A stretch of 64,000 nucleotides of DNA from Anthoceros angustus (Eukaryota; Streptophyta; Anthocerotopsida; Anthocerotales; Anthocerotaceae). Each line of letters begins with the position of its first letter. Within the stretch, counting starts at the first letter, position 1. The notes under the pieces are model-generated. The model did not search any database and was not told the origin of the DNA. It saw only the letters and a program-made list of their open reading frames with translations. The position numbers and the translations under genes are program-made. Shown piece by piece: positions 20,780 through 31,999 of this stretch. Location of the stretch: NCBI GenBank assembly GCA_010909165.1, contig MU008199.1, positions 576,248 to 640,247 of the forward strand, in the 5' to 3' direction.

Positions 20780-23089
20780 CTGTCGCCTGGGCGAATTGCT
20801 TGGAATGCTCGAAATGGTTTTCCCTGCAAAGTTGCTGGCTTAGGGGGAGCACTCGAAGTACTAGTTGTGCCCACGGAGCCGCTAACAAGCCTGCTTTGCC
20901 TTTGACCTCTTTACGTTGCTTGGAGCCACCTGGTTTGCTTGCTCCGGGAGTTGACATCTTTCCCACATAGAAAAAATTGTGTCCACGTTTTCCTATACTC
21001 TTCCTTGACATCTGGCAATCCTCAATGGTGGGGTCTTGCGGTCAACCATTTTCTGCACAAAATCAGTGTCTTCAGTGTCTCCATCTTCGTCAACCATACC
21101 AAGAAGCCGATAAATATCAAACTTCCACCGCAGTGATGGTTTGGCAGTAGGGTCTGCTCACCGGAGGATTTCAAGCTCGTCATGAATATATCGCACTTGT
21201 TCTATGAAGTTGAGCTTCTTCCTTCTATCTGCAGTGACATTGTGGTCCACTGCCAAGACTCTCATCTCTGCTTCTGTTAAACCCGCATACACATGTGCCT
21301 CCATCCATTGATATTTATCCTCTGCTGGGTGCATCTCGCATAAGGTTTTCATCGCTTGATGACAGTGATTGCCCCCCAGTACTCCGAGTGTGTACCCATT
21401 CTCTCGCAGTCTCTTCTCAGACACCTCTTTTACCTTGTTGCACTCGCTATGGTCTATCATGCATAGTAGGGGCAAAACTCCTTCCTTTACCGTCCCCACT
21501 TGCATCTGCCTCACAAGGGACTTCATCCAGGCCTCATCCACTTTTCGGATTTGAGCATCTGCAGTTAGGAAAGAAGATGGCCGCAATGTTTCCACATGCA
21601 CATCTACAGTGGTGCTAAGGGCCCTCTTCTTGTGTGCAGAGTTCATGATCCTCTGTAAATTGTCCGGTATAGCTTTCTTTGGAGTCTCTCGATTATCATT
21701 GACGCGTTGCGACATCACCAACCAGTATCTTCCCTCGCTTCCCTTTTTTTACATGCACCTGCTCCACATCCGGCCGTCTCTTCCTTTTCACTGGTGTCAA
21801 ATCTGCATGATAGTCAGCAACGAGCTGATTCAACTCTTCCATGTTTTTGGGTTGCCTGCTAGGGCTGAAATCATGCTTGGACTTACCACCTTGCTTGCTC
21901 CTCGTCTTCGATGGAGATTTTGTTATCTTCCTTCTTCTTCCCTCATGCGCCGGTAGGCGGCGCTGCTCTTCTTTCAAGACTCTTCAACTTCTTCGTCCTC
22001 ATCCCCGTCGTCATGACCTAAGGCCTCGTCCAGCTTGCCTGCGATGACCGAGCTTTCTGCCGCGCCGTCTTACATTGATAAAGGCGGGCGGGACCTCATC
22101 CTCTTCAACCTCGGCTTGCATTCTCCTGACCATTATGCCTTCCTCTTCCTCGATTGTGAGAGGCTGCGCAAACTGGACTTGCGCAGAAGATTGCCTTGCC
22201 AAGATGGCAAGGCGCTCGACTCCCGCACGGTTTGATTGGACTCCTTGTGAAACAAACCGTAAAAGAGTTCGATAGAATTGCTCCCCTCCCTGTCATTCAT
22301 CACAACATAAGTTCACACAAACCCTAAAAATTCGAAACATGCATATCAGGTATGGCAACGTAGGCACTTACGTCTTCCAATCGAACGGAAAACCAAAGAG
22401 GGTCTCTAATGTACGCCGGTTCACATCGCCGGAACTGCAGCTTGTTTGCGTCTAGCACAAACATGATATGACTATCTACATCATCAGTGATATGGCGAGG
22501 ATGTAAAGTTACAAAAGTGGAGGAACATTTCGTCATCCACTCCATCCACCGTCACCCACATGATCCACCCTACACGGGCTTTCTCATCCTCGAGATTTCC
22601 TTCATAGCGATTTACCCATAACGCCATAAGTGGATTCCAAGGAGTTGACTCGTCTTCCGGCTCCATGTCTACTGTGACAGACCACTCCTTGTCTATTAAG
22701 GATCGCTTGTTCAAACTTTCTTGCAATCGCCTCACCTTCTGCAATTCTTGGAAGTTGTAAGGATTAGGAAGCGAATCCAATCCAGTTCCACTTCCCCCGG
22801 TACTCCCTCTGCTGGATTCCACTGCATCCCCAATCATGTCCACATTCTGGTGGCTTTTCGATGTGGAAGCACGCACACTTCCATGAGACGAATCTTTCCT
22901 CTGCAAAATCGCTTGTCTTTGGAATTGGAGGCGGATGGCACTGCCGTGACCTTGGATTTATTCGTTGCGGCCTTTCTTGCTCTTGACTTTGCAGGCTTCA
23001 TTCCTTGTTTTCTTCAACCGTTTGGGCAGCTCCAAAGCCTCAACCACCTCTGTATCTACAGCTTTCTTGCTCCTGCGTCCGCTCGCCAT
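20780..23089 (-). CDS. Gene with a possible ParB/sulfiredoxin-like domain
   Basis: Minus-strand frames run in one direction over 2.3 kb. ATG at 23089 opens MASGRRSKKAVDTEVVEALE, a basic N-terminus. Then come a frame break near 22950 at a CAG-rich spot, a block with GWIMWVTVDGVDDEMF and FVLDANKLQFRRCEP (22330-22600), a basic linker (RGRRRKITKSPSKTRSK type, 21720-21970), and 21721-21158 with VDVHVETLRPSSF and LGVLGGNHCHQAM. The GGNHxHQA motif after an L-x-P-S-x-F strand recalls ParB/Srx-fold domains, which bind nucleotides or DNA. The basic, serine-rich composition suggests a nuclear protein. Exon borders are unresolved. It could be a host gene or an unfamiliar transposon. Confidence 0.4.
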
Positions 23090-23099
23090 GGAAACTAAC

Positions 23100-24095
23100 G
23101 GCCTTGTTTAGGAAGGGAAAAGAAAGGAAGGTGGCATGCTGTAAGAGTGTCTTGTCTCTTCACCAAAATGAATTGGAGGGAACACTCATTTCAAACACCC
23201 GAATTTCGGGATATTAGGAGCAAACATGTCCTTGTAAAACCAAAATTAGTAATGAAACAACAAACCTTTGAAGGCGGATCAAATTTGAGTGGATCCTGTT
23301 GGCACCAAGAGAATGACAACACGAACTGCCGACATATCTTCCAAATCTGGAATCACTCATTAAGAAATGGGGTTTCCCGCCATACAATTATATCCTCGCG
23401 GTTTCTTTGAATCCACAGTCATCACGAACATGTTGCGTGCTTGGAAAGAGTTCTTACAAAGCATCCACATTCCTCCCACTGTGAACCATTTGGAGGAAGG
23501 AAGACAAATGGAGAAGTCTGCAGAAGAAGTTGGCGATTGATGTGCTGAAAGTAGCGGAGGGAAACGGGTGGAAACGCTGAGCCATTATGTTGTGATGGAT
23601 GATGTCTTCATTTCTTTGACACTCCGGACGTCCTTGTTTACAGAGGCGAGATGGTGACCAAAGTGGTCCTCAAGAAGTGACCGAAGATGAAAGTGATGAA
23701 GGTGAGGCCATTGCATCCAACAACGCAAATACGACTTCACATCGCTTAAAGTCGTGTAATATGTTTCATGTCATGGATCAGAGGCTGTGAACTGAGGTCT
23801 CATGGATCTCCAATCTTCCAAAATTAATGATGTCTCCAAGAGCGCCTTTTGATGCCATTCACGGTCCAGCACCAAGAGTATTGCCACCATACGTTCCCGA
23901 AGTTCAAAAGACCACGCCGCTGGGAATGTGAAGACGGGAAGAAGAAGAGCCTCGTATCGTATTCAGTGCTTCTCTCGGCGTAAATGTGAATGCAGATGTC
24001 AGGCCCCCCATATCTCGACGACATCTGTTTAAACCTCCGGAGGCACATACAGTTCAGTGTGATGATGATCTTTTCAGCAGTGACTCAGGTGATTT
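23100..24095. other. No gene recognised
   Basis: About 1 kb with only short frames. I see no domain, repeat or RNA gene. Confidence 0.45.
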
Positions 24096-25020
24096 TCAGG
24101 TCGAGCCACCTCGCAGACGGACTTTTAATATGAAGCCAAGATCAGACACATTTATTGAAACGTGGACCCAGCGACAGGAAAAAAAGAAATCCAAGGTGCC
24201 GAAACTCAAATGCTTGGAAAGTCGGGTATCTTGTGATTTCAGAAAGTCGTGTTGTGCTAAATGCTGTTTGCGCCTGCTAGGTAAACTCACCTTCCGAGAC
24301 GTGAGATATCGTTTCCTTCGGATGAGTAGGCGGGAGTAGGAAACGTTTTTGCAATCACTTTTCTTTTCATCGAACCGTATACACGGCGGAGTGAAGGTTG
24401 AGACTTTTGTTGGAAGAAACAAAGTTCATCTTCCAACAAGGAATTAATTCGAGACCATCTCGCAATGGAGATCAAAGGAGATGGTCTCCAACTTTGGAGG
24501 AGACCATCTCCTTCAAGGAGACCATCTCAACAAGGAGATGGTCTCCAACTGAGAGACCATCTCGCAATGTGAGGTTCAAGCGCTCGCCACTCCATTACTG
24601 GCATGGAGTGTATACAACGTGAGTTGGCCCAATGCCTTCGTCTTTGCGAACTGGAATTCATTAGATGTAAATTCCGCCATTATCGGATCTCGGGGTCTTG
24701 AGTCGTTTTCTGTCAACGCCGAATTTGATGTATTCCTTGAAGTAGGAGAAACATTCGCTTTTGTTCTTGAGGATATAGGTGGTGACAACCGCTCTTGTCA
24801 TCGTAACGTTAGAAAATAACGTCCACCTCCTATGGACGCTTGAGATAAGGGTCCACATAGGTCAAGATGTACAAGCTCAAGGAGATCATCGACGATGAGG
24901 TGCTTTGTTCTTGAAGGCGGCTTGGTGTTTCTTCGACAACACACAAGCCTCACATAAAGGTATGGCGCTCAAAGGGCCAATAGGTCCATCTTGATACAAG
25001 TCACTCACCCAATTTTTGCA
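24096..25020 (-). pseudogene. Copia integrase segment, tandem copy A
   Basis: Minus-strand frames give TMTRAVVTTYILKNKSECF, YIKFGVD.KRLKTPRSDNGG (second catalytic Asp) and LYTLHASNGVA, standard Copia integrase. The palindromic 13-mer array (24455-24570) sits where the next helix should be, then come LEDELCFFQQKSQPS and YGSMKRKVIAKTF. It is a direct duplicate of copy B, differing at CAG/CTG words (tttcagaaag/tttcgtaaag; ctcgcaatg/ctcctgcaatg) and in A runs. Confidence 0.62.
24455..24570. repeat. Palindromic 13-mer array in integrase, copy A
   Basis: GGAGATGGTCTCC and its complement GGAGACCATCTCC alternate about six times, separated by 6-12 nt spacers (aactttg, ttcaa, aacaa). Several copies have lost bases relative to 25312-25443. 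Confidence 0.7.
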
Positions 25021-26145
25021 GCTTTGCCATGTGAGGGTGACCCAACGGGGAAAAAAGAAATCCAAGGTGCAAACTCAAATGCTTGGAAAGTCGGGTATCT
25101 TGTGATTTCGTAAAGTCGTAAATGCTGTTTGCGCCTGCTAGGTAAACTCACCTTCCGAGACGTGAGATATCGTTTCCTTCGGATGAGTAGGCGGGAGTAG
25201 GAAACGTTTTTGCAATCACTTTTCTTTTCATCGAACCGTATACACGGCGGAGTGAAGGTTGAGACTTTTGTTGGAAGAAACAAAGTTCATCTTCCAACAA
25301 GGAATTAATTCCAAAGGAGACCATCTCCTGCAATGGAGATCAAAGGAGATGGTCTCCAACTTTGGAGGAGACCATCTCCTTCAAAGGAGACCATCTCCAA
25401 CAAAAGGAGATGGTCTCCAACTTTGAGGAGACCATCTCCTGCAATGTGAGGTTCAAGCGCTCTGCCACTCCATTACTGGCATGGAGTGTATACAGCAGTG
25501 AGTTGGCCCAATGCCTTCGTCTTTGCGGCTGGAATTCATTAGATGTAAATTCGCCATTATCGGATCTCGGGGTCTTGAGTCGTTTTCTGTCAACGCCGTG
25601 AATTTGATGTATTCCTTGAAGTAGGAGAAACATTCGCTTTTGTTCTTGAGGATATAGGTGGTGACAACCGCTCTTGTCATCTCAGAACGTTAGAAAATAA
25701 CGTCCACCTCCTATGGACGCTTGAGATAAGGGTCCATAGGGTATGTACAAGCTCAAGGAGATCATCAAGACGATGAGGTGCTTTGTTCTTGAAGCGCTTG
25801 GTGTTTCTTCGACAACACACAAGCCTCACATAAAGGTATGGCAGTCAAAGGGCCAATAGGTCCATCTTGATACAAGTCACTCACAGCCAATTTTTGCAGC
25901 TTTGCCATGTGAGGGTGACCCAAGCGTGCATGCCACAACTTAGACTTTGCTGTTTGTTGCGCAGATGCAAGGGAGACGTCTTGTGTCAGGTGGGACTCTG
26001 CTACTCCACTGTGCAAATGGAGATGGAACAGATCGTGGTCCGAAGACCCATGTGCAAGGACCTTTCTAGGGTCAATAGCATCTATGATTGGGTTAAAGCA
26101 CGCTATGGTATACCACAATGTGTGATCAAAAAATAAGTAACCCAT
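25021..26145 (-). pseudogene. Copia GAG-pre-integrase and integrase, tandem copy B
   Basis: The minus frame 26145-25765 encodes WHARLGHPHMAKLQKLA ... CEACVLSKKH, the HHCC motif of Copia integrase. The core follows leftward (TMTRAVVTTYILKNKSECF, PRDPIM-type break at the DNGGEF site). The right-hand end of copy A joins a second piece of the zinc-binding region (SPSHGKAAKIG) near 25010, marking the duplication junction. Confidence 0.72.
25312..25443. repeat. Palindromic 13-mer array in integrase, copy B
   Basis: Same array as 24455-24570 with fuller units: GGAGACCATCTCC and GGAGATGGTCTCC alternate with spacers tgcaat, caa, aactttg. Any two opposite units can form a 13-bp stem. Confidence 0.72.
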
Positions 26146-26572
26146 GCAACACTCGAGTCACGGGATCGAGAAGTTAAGTAATCTTTTTTCGGGCATTCCA
26201 ACTTGTGGTTTGGATCACTTTCTTTATTCAAATATGTACATACAATGTCGTCCCGGCATGAAGATGACTAATAGCCCGGTCTTCACGCCCGGAGTAAGGT
26301 AGCTGCGACTCCCCGTCCTTCCGATTATCCCGAGACACACAGATTTTGAAGCGCCCCGCCTTCTCTCGCCTCGCTTGAGCGGCAAAGGGAGGAAGCCCAG
26401 GAGCAAGACAACAAGGTGTGTTTTTTTGGGCTTCTTCTCGCAAGCCATGCCTCTTGTGTGCGTCTAAGTAAGCTCGTTTTCTTTGTAGGAAGCGGCTCAC
26501 CGGTGGCGATGTTGAAGGCGGGAACACCTCCCAGCAATTGGGCTCTTGCTCGGATGCAAGAGGGAGCAGTAG
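26146..26572. other. No gene recognised
   Basis: Minus-strand frames of 70-100 codons overlap here (26228-26527), but none shows a known domain. Confidence 0.35.
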
Positions 26573-27257
26573 AGGAGCCTCGATACATCCGTGTTGAGTT
26601 TTACGCCCGAACTGCGGTTTCGAGTGTGTAGGTTCGAGGGCTGTGCATTTTTTGTGTAGCCCCCCCTAGTGTGTTTGCTTCAGCACTTTTTGTGCGCGGT
26701 TGCGGCGCTTTACAATTGAAGCATGCGGCTGGTTGTTGTGGTGTGGCGACAAGCTTGTTTGCATGTTTGTTGTGGCATGACCGCATAGCTGGAGGGTTGT
26801 TGTGAAGGGTTTTATGTGGTGACGGGCATAGAACTTGTCGAGCAATTGGCAGCCGCGCACGTGCTCGACGTCTCGACGGGGTCCAGCTCGAGCACGCTGC
26901 CGAGAGCGGCGAGCAAGCATGTCGAATCGCCTTGCCGTGGCCACTTGCACGTGCCGAGCACGGCTACTCACCTTGCTCAAGACTTGCACTTGCGAGCAAG
27001 GGATGACTTGTGTTTGAGACTACATGTGTGTGTCGATGACTACTTGTGTGCAATATGTGACTAAGTGTGTGGCTATGGTATGTATATTGGGTGGGATGTC
27101 CGTGGTGTTTTCCGAGCAACGGGTGGAATCCTCATCCACGAAACCGAGGCGAGGAGTCCGGTGAGAGTGCCACGGTGGTGAGGTTGAAGAGTCTCAACCT
27201 AGCAAGGCACGTGGGAGATCTAATAGTAGGAGTGCGCAAAGAAGCAAGAAGGGAGGG
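26573..27257. repeat. 690-bp tandem repeat, unit 1
   Basis: Starts at AGCCTCGATAC and contains gagttttacgcccg, tttacaattgaagcatgcg, a TTGTTGTGG-rich centre and ggaatcctc.tccacgaaacc near the end. It is repeated directly at 27258. No ORF fits; it could be an LTR dimer or a duplicated intergenic block. Confidence 0.65.
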
Positions 27258-27945
27258 AGAGCCTCGATACCATGTCAGTTGAGTTTTACGCCCGGTTTCT
27301 AGGTGTGCAGGTTCTTGTGATGGCTATGCATTTTTGTGTAGCCCCTAGTGTGTTTGCTTCAAGACTTTTGTGTTCGCGCTTTACAATTGAAGCATGCGAT
27401 GGTTGTTGTGGTGTGGCGACAGCTTGTTTGCATGTTTGTTGTGGCATGAGCATATGGAGGGTTGTTGTGAGGGTTTTGTGGTGGCGGGCATGAACTTGAG
27501 CATTAACTGCACGCGTGCTTCGTCTCGGCCGCGGTCCATCGCGCAGCGTCGAGGAGAGCAATCTTGGCTGAAAGCATCTTGAATCGCCTTGCCGTGCTCG
27601 TCACTTGCACGTGCTGAGCACGGCTACCTCACCTTGCTCAGCACTTGCACTTGCTGAGCAAGGGATGACTTGTGTTTGAGACTACATGTGTGTCATGTAC
27701 AGAGGCTGACTACTTGTGTGTGCAGTGCGTGACTAAGTGTGTGGCTATGTTGGGTATGTATATTGGGTGGGATGTCTGTGTGGTGCGTTTCCAGTAGGCA
27801 ACGGGTGGAATCCTCAGTCCACGAAACCGAGAGCGAGGAGTCGGTGAGAGTGCCACGAGTGGTGAGGTTGAAGAGTCTCAACCTAGCAAGGCACAGCGTG
27901 GGAGATCTAATAGTAGGAGTGCGCAAAGAAGCAAGAAGGGGAGGG
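27258..27945. repeat. 690-bp tandem repeat, unit 2
   Basis: Same order of words as unit 1 with small indels, for example cacgtgccgagcacgg/cacgtgctgagcacgg and ccgcatagctggaggg/gagcatatggaggg, again concentrated at CTG/CAG. Confidence 0.65.
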
Positions 27946-28086
27946 AGCGGCGAGCTGCTAAGCGAGGAGGAGTAATAGATGCCATCTGGGGATCTCCCAA
28001 AAGGCCTCTAACTACCTGGTCGTGGCAGGACGCTGATGGACAGCTACGGTCTGAAGGGTGCAATGTAAGAGACCTGTCTGTCGTAG

Positions 28087-29801
28087 GGGCCTTGCGAGAT
28101 CGAGTTGGAGGGGCTGACGCAATCCGGTCTTGGTTTGGAGCTCCATGCGAACGAGGGCTACAAGTGGAAGCAAACTGACAGGTTGACCAATGAAGAGTGG
28201 AGGAAGGTGGACGACCTCGTCTATCATATATATGGGGTGAGGCCCTCCATAGATGGCAAAAGGATCCCTCGCCTTATGTGCCTTGGTATTGTAATGGAGA
28301 AGGTGGAAGGCGTTATGGTAGACTGGAACAAGTACAAGATGGCAGTGCAGAAAGGCATTGAGAAGCACGCCAAGACACGGGAGGAGAAAAGGCTGGAGAA
28401 GGTGAAGGCAGCCGGATTGCTTGGAGATGGAGCGTCGCAGCAAGCTGATCTCGTGGTACATGAGGGCACAGCCCCAAGGGAGCAGCTGGGCATGGCTGGT
28501 AAGTACTTACAGCTCATTTTTTGTTGTAGTGGACAAGAGTGGTGCAGTGGCCGCAGTGTTGCCTTTGTGCTTGTGAGATTTGATTTCTAGAGTGCAGCTT
28601 TGGGTACAATCTGTGTCATTCGATCCGCTCCACTGAACAAGTTCTGGCCTGGTCGTCTGCGTGTCACTCGGTCATGCAGTAACACAGGTGTCACTTGGCA
28701 TGCCTTTATGATAGCTTGATGTGCACCAGTCCAGGTTCGGAGACGCCTAAAGCATGCTAGGGTATTACATGGCACATGGCACATGGCACATGGCACATGG
28801 CACGATAGGTGTGGTGTCCTCTACGCTATGCTAGGTGGTGTGAGCATTGTGTCACCCCTAATGACCCCGTGTTGTGTGTGCGGCGTGGAACCTCAACTCG
28901 GTGACGGGCGCAAGAGCTCCCCAGCACCTCGCCGTGGAGCGGAGACGCAATCGCAATTGCTTTGGGTGGGACACTGTCTGCCAATGCCAAAGCAGCAAAA
29001 GCCCTCCTAATTGAGGAGAAGCAACGGCTTGGGGAAGTGGCGTTCGATATTCGGAAAAGTTTACAGGAGATGGAAGAGCTGCATCAAGTTATACAAGATG
29101 CAGTGGAGGATACACCTGATCTTCCTGAGCAGCGTGCGTTGGTGAATCACCTAGGGCAACAACTTCAAGAACTGTATGGTCTAGAGAAGGAGCATTGCCG
29201 GAAGGTGGAGGAGCTAGCCAGAGAGGCTGACATCAAGACATACGAGCACGATAGGCAGGCAAGCATGGTTGACGGCCCGCAATGAGTGCACCGACTAAAG
29301 GCTGGTGGACGGGGCGGAGGTCGAGGCACTGCGGATGGGCTCCGGCACCCTTGGAGGCGGAGTGCCCTAACCATCCCGTTAATGCCATCCAATTTGCTCA
29401 AGGTAGTCTATAATCATTTTTCTTTAAAGATGCCTATCACTTTACTGCAGAACAAGGCTAACGGCTTTTGTCCCTATATTGCAGATACTTTGGCTTCTGT
29501 GAACAAGTGTTGTTGTCTTGTGGGCACATGTACCACGAGCCGTGCTTGTGGCAGCATTTGCAGACAACAAACACTTGTGCCCTCGAAGACTGTGTGCTCG
29601 AAGTTGACCCCCGATGGCTAAAAGCCAAAGGCTGGACAACGCCAAACTCAAGCTGTGAGAATGAAGGGTGGCAAACTGAACTGGTTAAGGAATGGGAGTC
29701 TGATTTCTTCAATCTAGTGAAAGATCCTGACCAGTTCCTCACAGCGTTGGATAAAGTTCAGCGTCGTGTGCGCCAAGACATCCTGCCAACTGCATCTCCA
29801 G
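28087..29801 (+). CDS. Intron-containing RING-like zinc-finger gene
   Basis: Exon A (about 28087-28499) encodes RLTNEEWRKVDDLVYHIYGV and a basic helix (KGIEKHAKTREEKRLEKVKA), ending at a good donor (GGTAAGTAC). Exon B (about 28965-29285) is a coiled coil (ALLIEEKQRLGEVAFDIRKS, LGQQLQELYGLEKEHCRKVE). Exon C (29485-29801) starts after TATATTGCAG and encodes GFCEQVLLSCGHMYHEPCLW followed by C-x4-C, the second half of a RING-H2-type finger (CxHxxHxxC), ending at CAG/GTACC. RING fingers usually recruit E2 enzymes in ubiquitin ligation; the first Cys pair is not located, so ligase activity is unproven. Related exon C copies occur at 57840-58215 and 59600-60158. Confidence 0.5.
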
Positions 29802-29870
29802 GTACCTATGTTTCTGACTTACTGGATTTCGGCCATTGCTGAGGGTGCATTATGCCAGGATTTGACATGA

Positions 29871-30400
29871 TTGTGGCTTTGTGTTGTCTCCTTTGCAGCA
29901 TGCTACGAGAAGCTCCCCCTCCTAAGTAGTGGGTCTCGGCGTGTTCCTGTCAGGAACACGAGTTTATTTAACATGACTCCTTCTCGCGGGCAAGGGTCGT
30001 TGGGATCCATTGCAGGTGTACCAGCGACGGAGGACGGGGGGTTAGGGTTGCTACCCCCCCTTCTGTGAGGAAGCCAGGAGACCGTGCATGTGGAGAGACG
30101 CCACAAGTGGTGGAGCAGCTTGACACGGGGATGCAGATGAGTCGATGTTCTTGAACGGCCCTGACTCCCCTTGCCCCTGGACGTTATGGAGGCTATGGAA
30201 GCACTAGAGGCTGCTGATGCCATGGAAGAACGACAAGTGCGTGGAATGTGTGGAGACATGCCACAGCCGAGCCTCATGGCCCCTCTTTGGAGCATATGTC
30301 ACTTGTTGAGAAGATTGCACTTGTTGAGGTGGGGCTTAGTGTGGTCAACATGCCACCACAGTGCTCCTTTGGTGCCTCCCTGGGTATTAGGGTAGTGGAT
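29871..30400. other. Possible 3' end of the RING-like gene
   Basis: A further splice-acceptor-like ctcctttgcag at 29898 precedes a frame to 30068 (ACYEKLPLLSSGSRRVPVRN). It may be a terminal exon. 30070-30400 shows no recognisable product. Confidence 0.3.
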
Positions 30401-30404
30401 AATG

Positions 30405-30582
30405 AGGTGACACTAGATGTGGGGTTGGTGCGGATCAAGTGGCACCACTAGATGTGGGGTTGGTGTCGTTTCAAGTGGCACCACTAGATGTGGAGTCAAG
30501 GCCGCTGGAGTTGGTGTCCGATCGGTGCACTAGATGTGGAGTCAAGGCGGAGTTGGTGTCGTTTCAAGTGGCATGGCGGATC
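30405..30582. repeat. Minisatellite, about 36-50 bp units
   Basis: Four or five copies of gtggcaccactagatgtggggttggtgtcg-like sequence (unit quoted in part: CACTAGATGTGGAGTCAAGG) in tandem, with internal length changes. Confidence 0.65.
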
Positions 30583-30739
30583 TGACTTGAGGTGGCAAAG
30601 GGACACTAGAAATAGACAGTCGTGGATCCGAGCCATCACAAAGAAGGAGAAGAGTAATCAAGTGACTCGGTCGATCTGACCCTTGCGGTCACTCCTCGAT
30701 CAGCCAGACTCTCTGCTGCGTCGGTCCTTTGTGAGCGGA

Positions 30740-31198
30740 GAGGGAGGACGAACAAGGGGATCAAGCGGAGGCAGATTAAAACAACTAAGCCAAAACGCCC
30801 GGCGAAGGTGGTAGACACATGGACCCAAGTGTGCGGAATTGGAGCCGGGGACAACTACATGGTGGCGGTGAGGCTGAAAATGATGAAAAGTTGACTTCTA
30901 TGTCTGAAGTGCGTCGGGGAGTTCACAAGCTAGCTGCCTACATCGAGAGGGACGTGTGGAATAGTGACCCTCTTCCCAAGGGCACCGAGGCAACTACTAC
31001 CGGCAAGTGGAGCCGGTATATATGAGCTTTTGAGCAGAAAGCAGGGGCACCGGTTGTCTTGCGTGCAAGCTTGGTGAAAGCGGCGAAGTTCCTCCTCGAG
31101 GAACAAGAGAAGATGGAGCCCAATAAGAACGAGGTGCCATTGTTCGGATGGAATCCGAACAACGGCAATGTTAAAGGCTGCTTGTACAAATCGGCCTA
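30740..31198 (+). pseudogene. Unassigned ORF, possible gag fragment
   Basis: Plus-strand frames give TSMSEVRRGVHKLAAYIERD and then, in a second frame after 31025, a charged continuation ending at TAA 31198. There is no known domain. Composition fits a retroelement gag, but I cannot support more. Confidence 0.25.
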
Positions 31199-31999
31199 AG
31201 TAGAGTCGTGTTGTAGATCACGCTACATTTTGTTGGTCATAGCTGCTCACAAACATTGAATCAATGCACCGGTAGTTCTCGGGTTTTGATTGGATCCAAG
31301 AAATTAGATCCAAGTCCAAGTGACACACTTTTGAGTCCTTAGGCAACTAGTGTTGCGGAACTTGCGGAGATTGTCGAAATATAAATCTTGCCACCATTGC
31401 TCGCGGTTTCGCTATGTCTGGCCGCTCTCGGATAGATTGAAAACATAGATACATGTAGAGACCGGTGAAGTTGTGCGATTACATGCGACGCAAATGCGTC
31501 GGTACCACATGGCAAGCTACCATCACGATAGCTTGAGACTCAACCCTCACGAGTCACATGCGGAATGGCCCCCATCGAACGTGGATTTCGGAGGTGTCCG
31601 CGCAGGTGTTCTCGTCAGGAGTCACATCGGGGTCATCCTCCTCCGTCCCGATCGGTGATTACTGCGCTCATGCGCCCAGCGCTGGCGAAGACGCTGAAGT
31701 CCTTGCCGACCTTGCCGGATCACGCTAGCTGCGCACTCACCGCAATTGCGTCCGGCGCTATTTGCTCAAGCGCCCTGCAGGCACTAGGGGATCGACACGA
31801 GGGTGGCGCTGGGCCATCACACCTACCATTGCTGCAACTCTCGGGTCCCCTCTTTCTCTGCCTGCCCTCTCGTCGCCAGCCACTGCGGCCATTGTGGCTC
31901 TTCACACAGCCACGGGACTAAAGACGGGTCTTCTTGAGAGGGGAAGCCCTATAAGCAGTTAATTTCCAAATGGTCCTCTTTTACTAAGACATGGCGGTG
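31199..31999. other. No gene recognised
   Basis: Only short frames occur and no repeat or RNA gene is seen. Confidence 0.45.

Noticed and set aside
9683-23089. Prokaryotic or phage origin suggested by a C5-MTase plus a ParB-like motif
   Set aside because: Surrounding genes have introns, plant families and LTR retrotransposons; the MTase is DNMT3-like and tied to gag/protease remains.
24455-24570. Possible CRISPR array of 13-mers
   Set aside because: Units alternate in orientation, are too short, have repeated spacers and lie inside integrase of a nuclear retroelement.
26228-26588. Overlapping minus-strand ORFs of up to 99 codons
   Set aside because: No domain, frames overlap each other, and the region borders a tandem repeat; not supportable as a gene.
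31565-31921. 118-codon plus-strand ORF
   Set aside because: Arg/Pro/Ser-rich composition typical of a chance frame in GC-rich DNA; no family resemblance.
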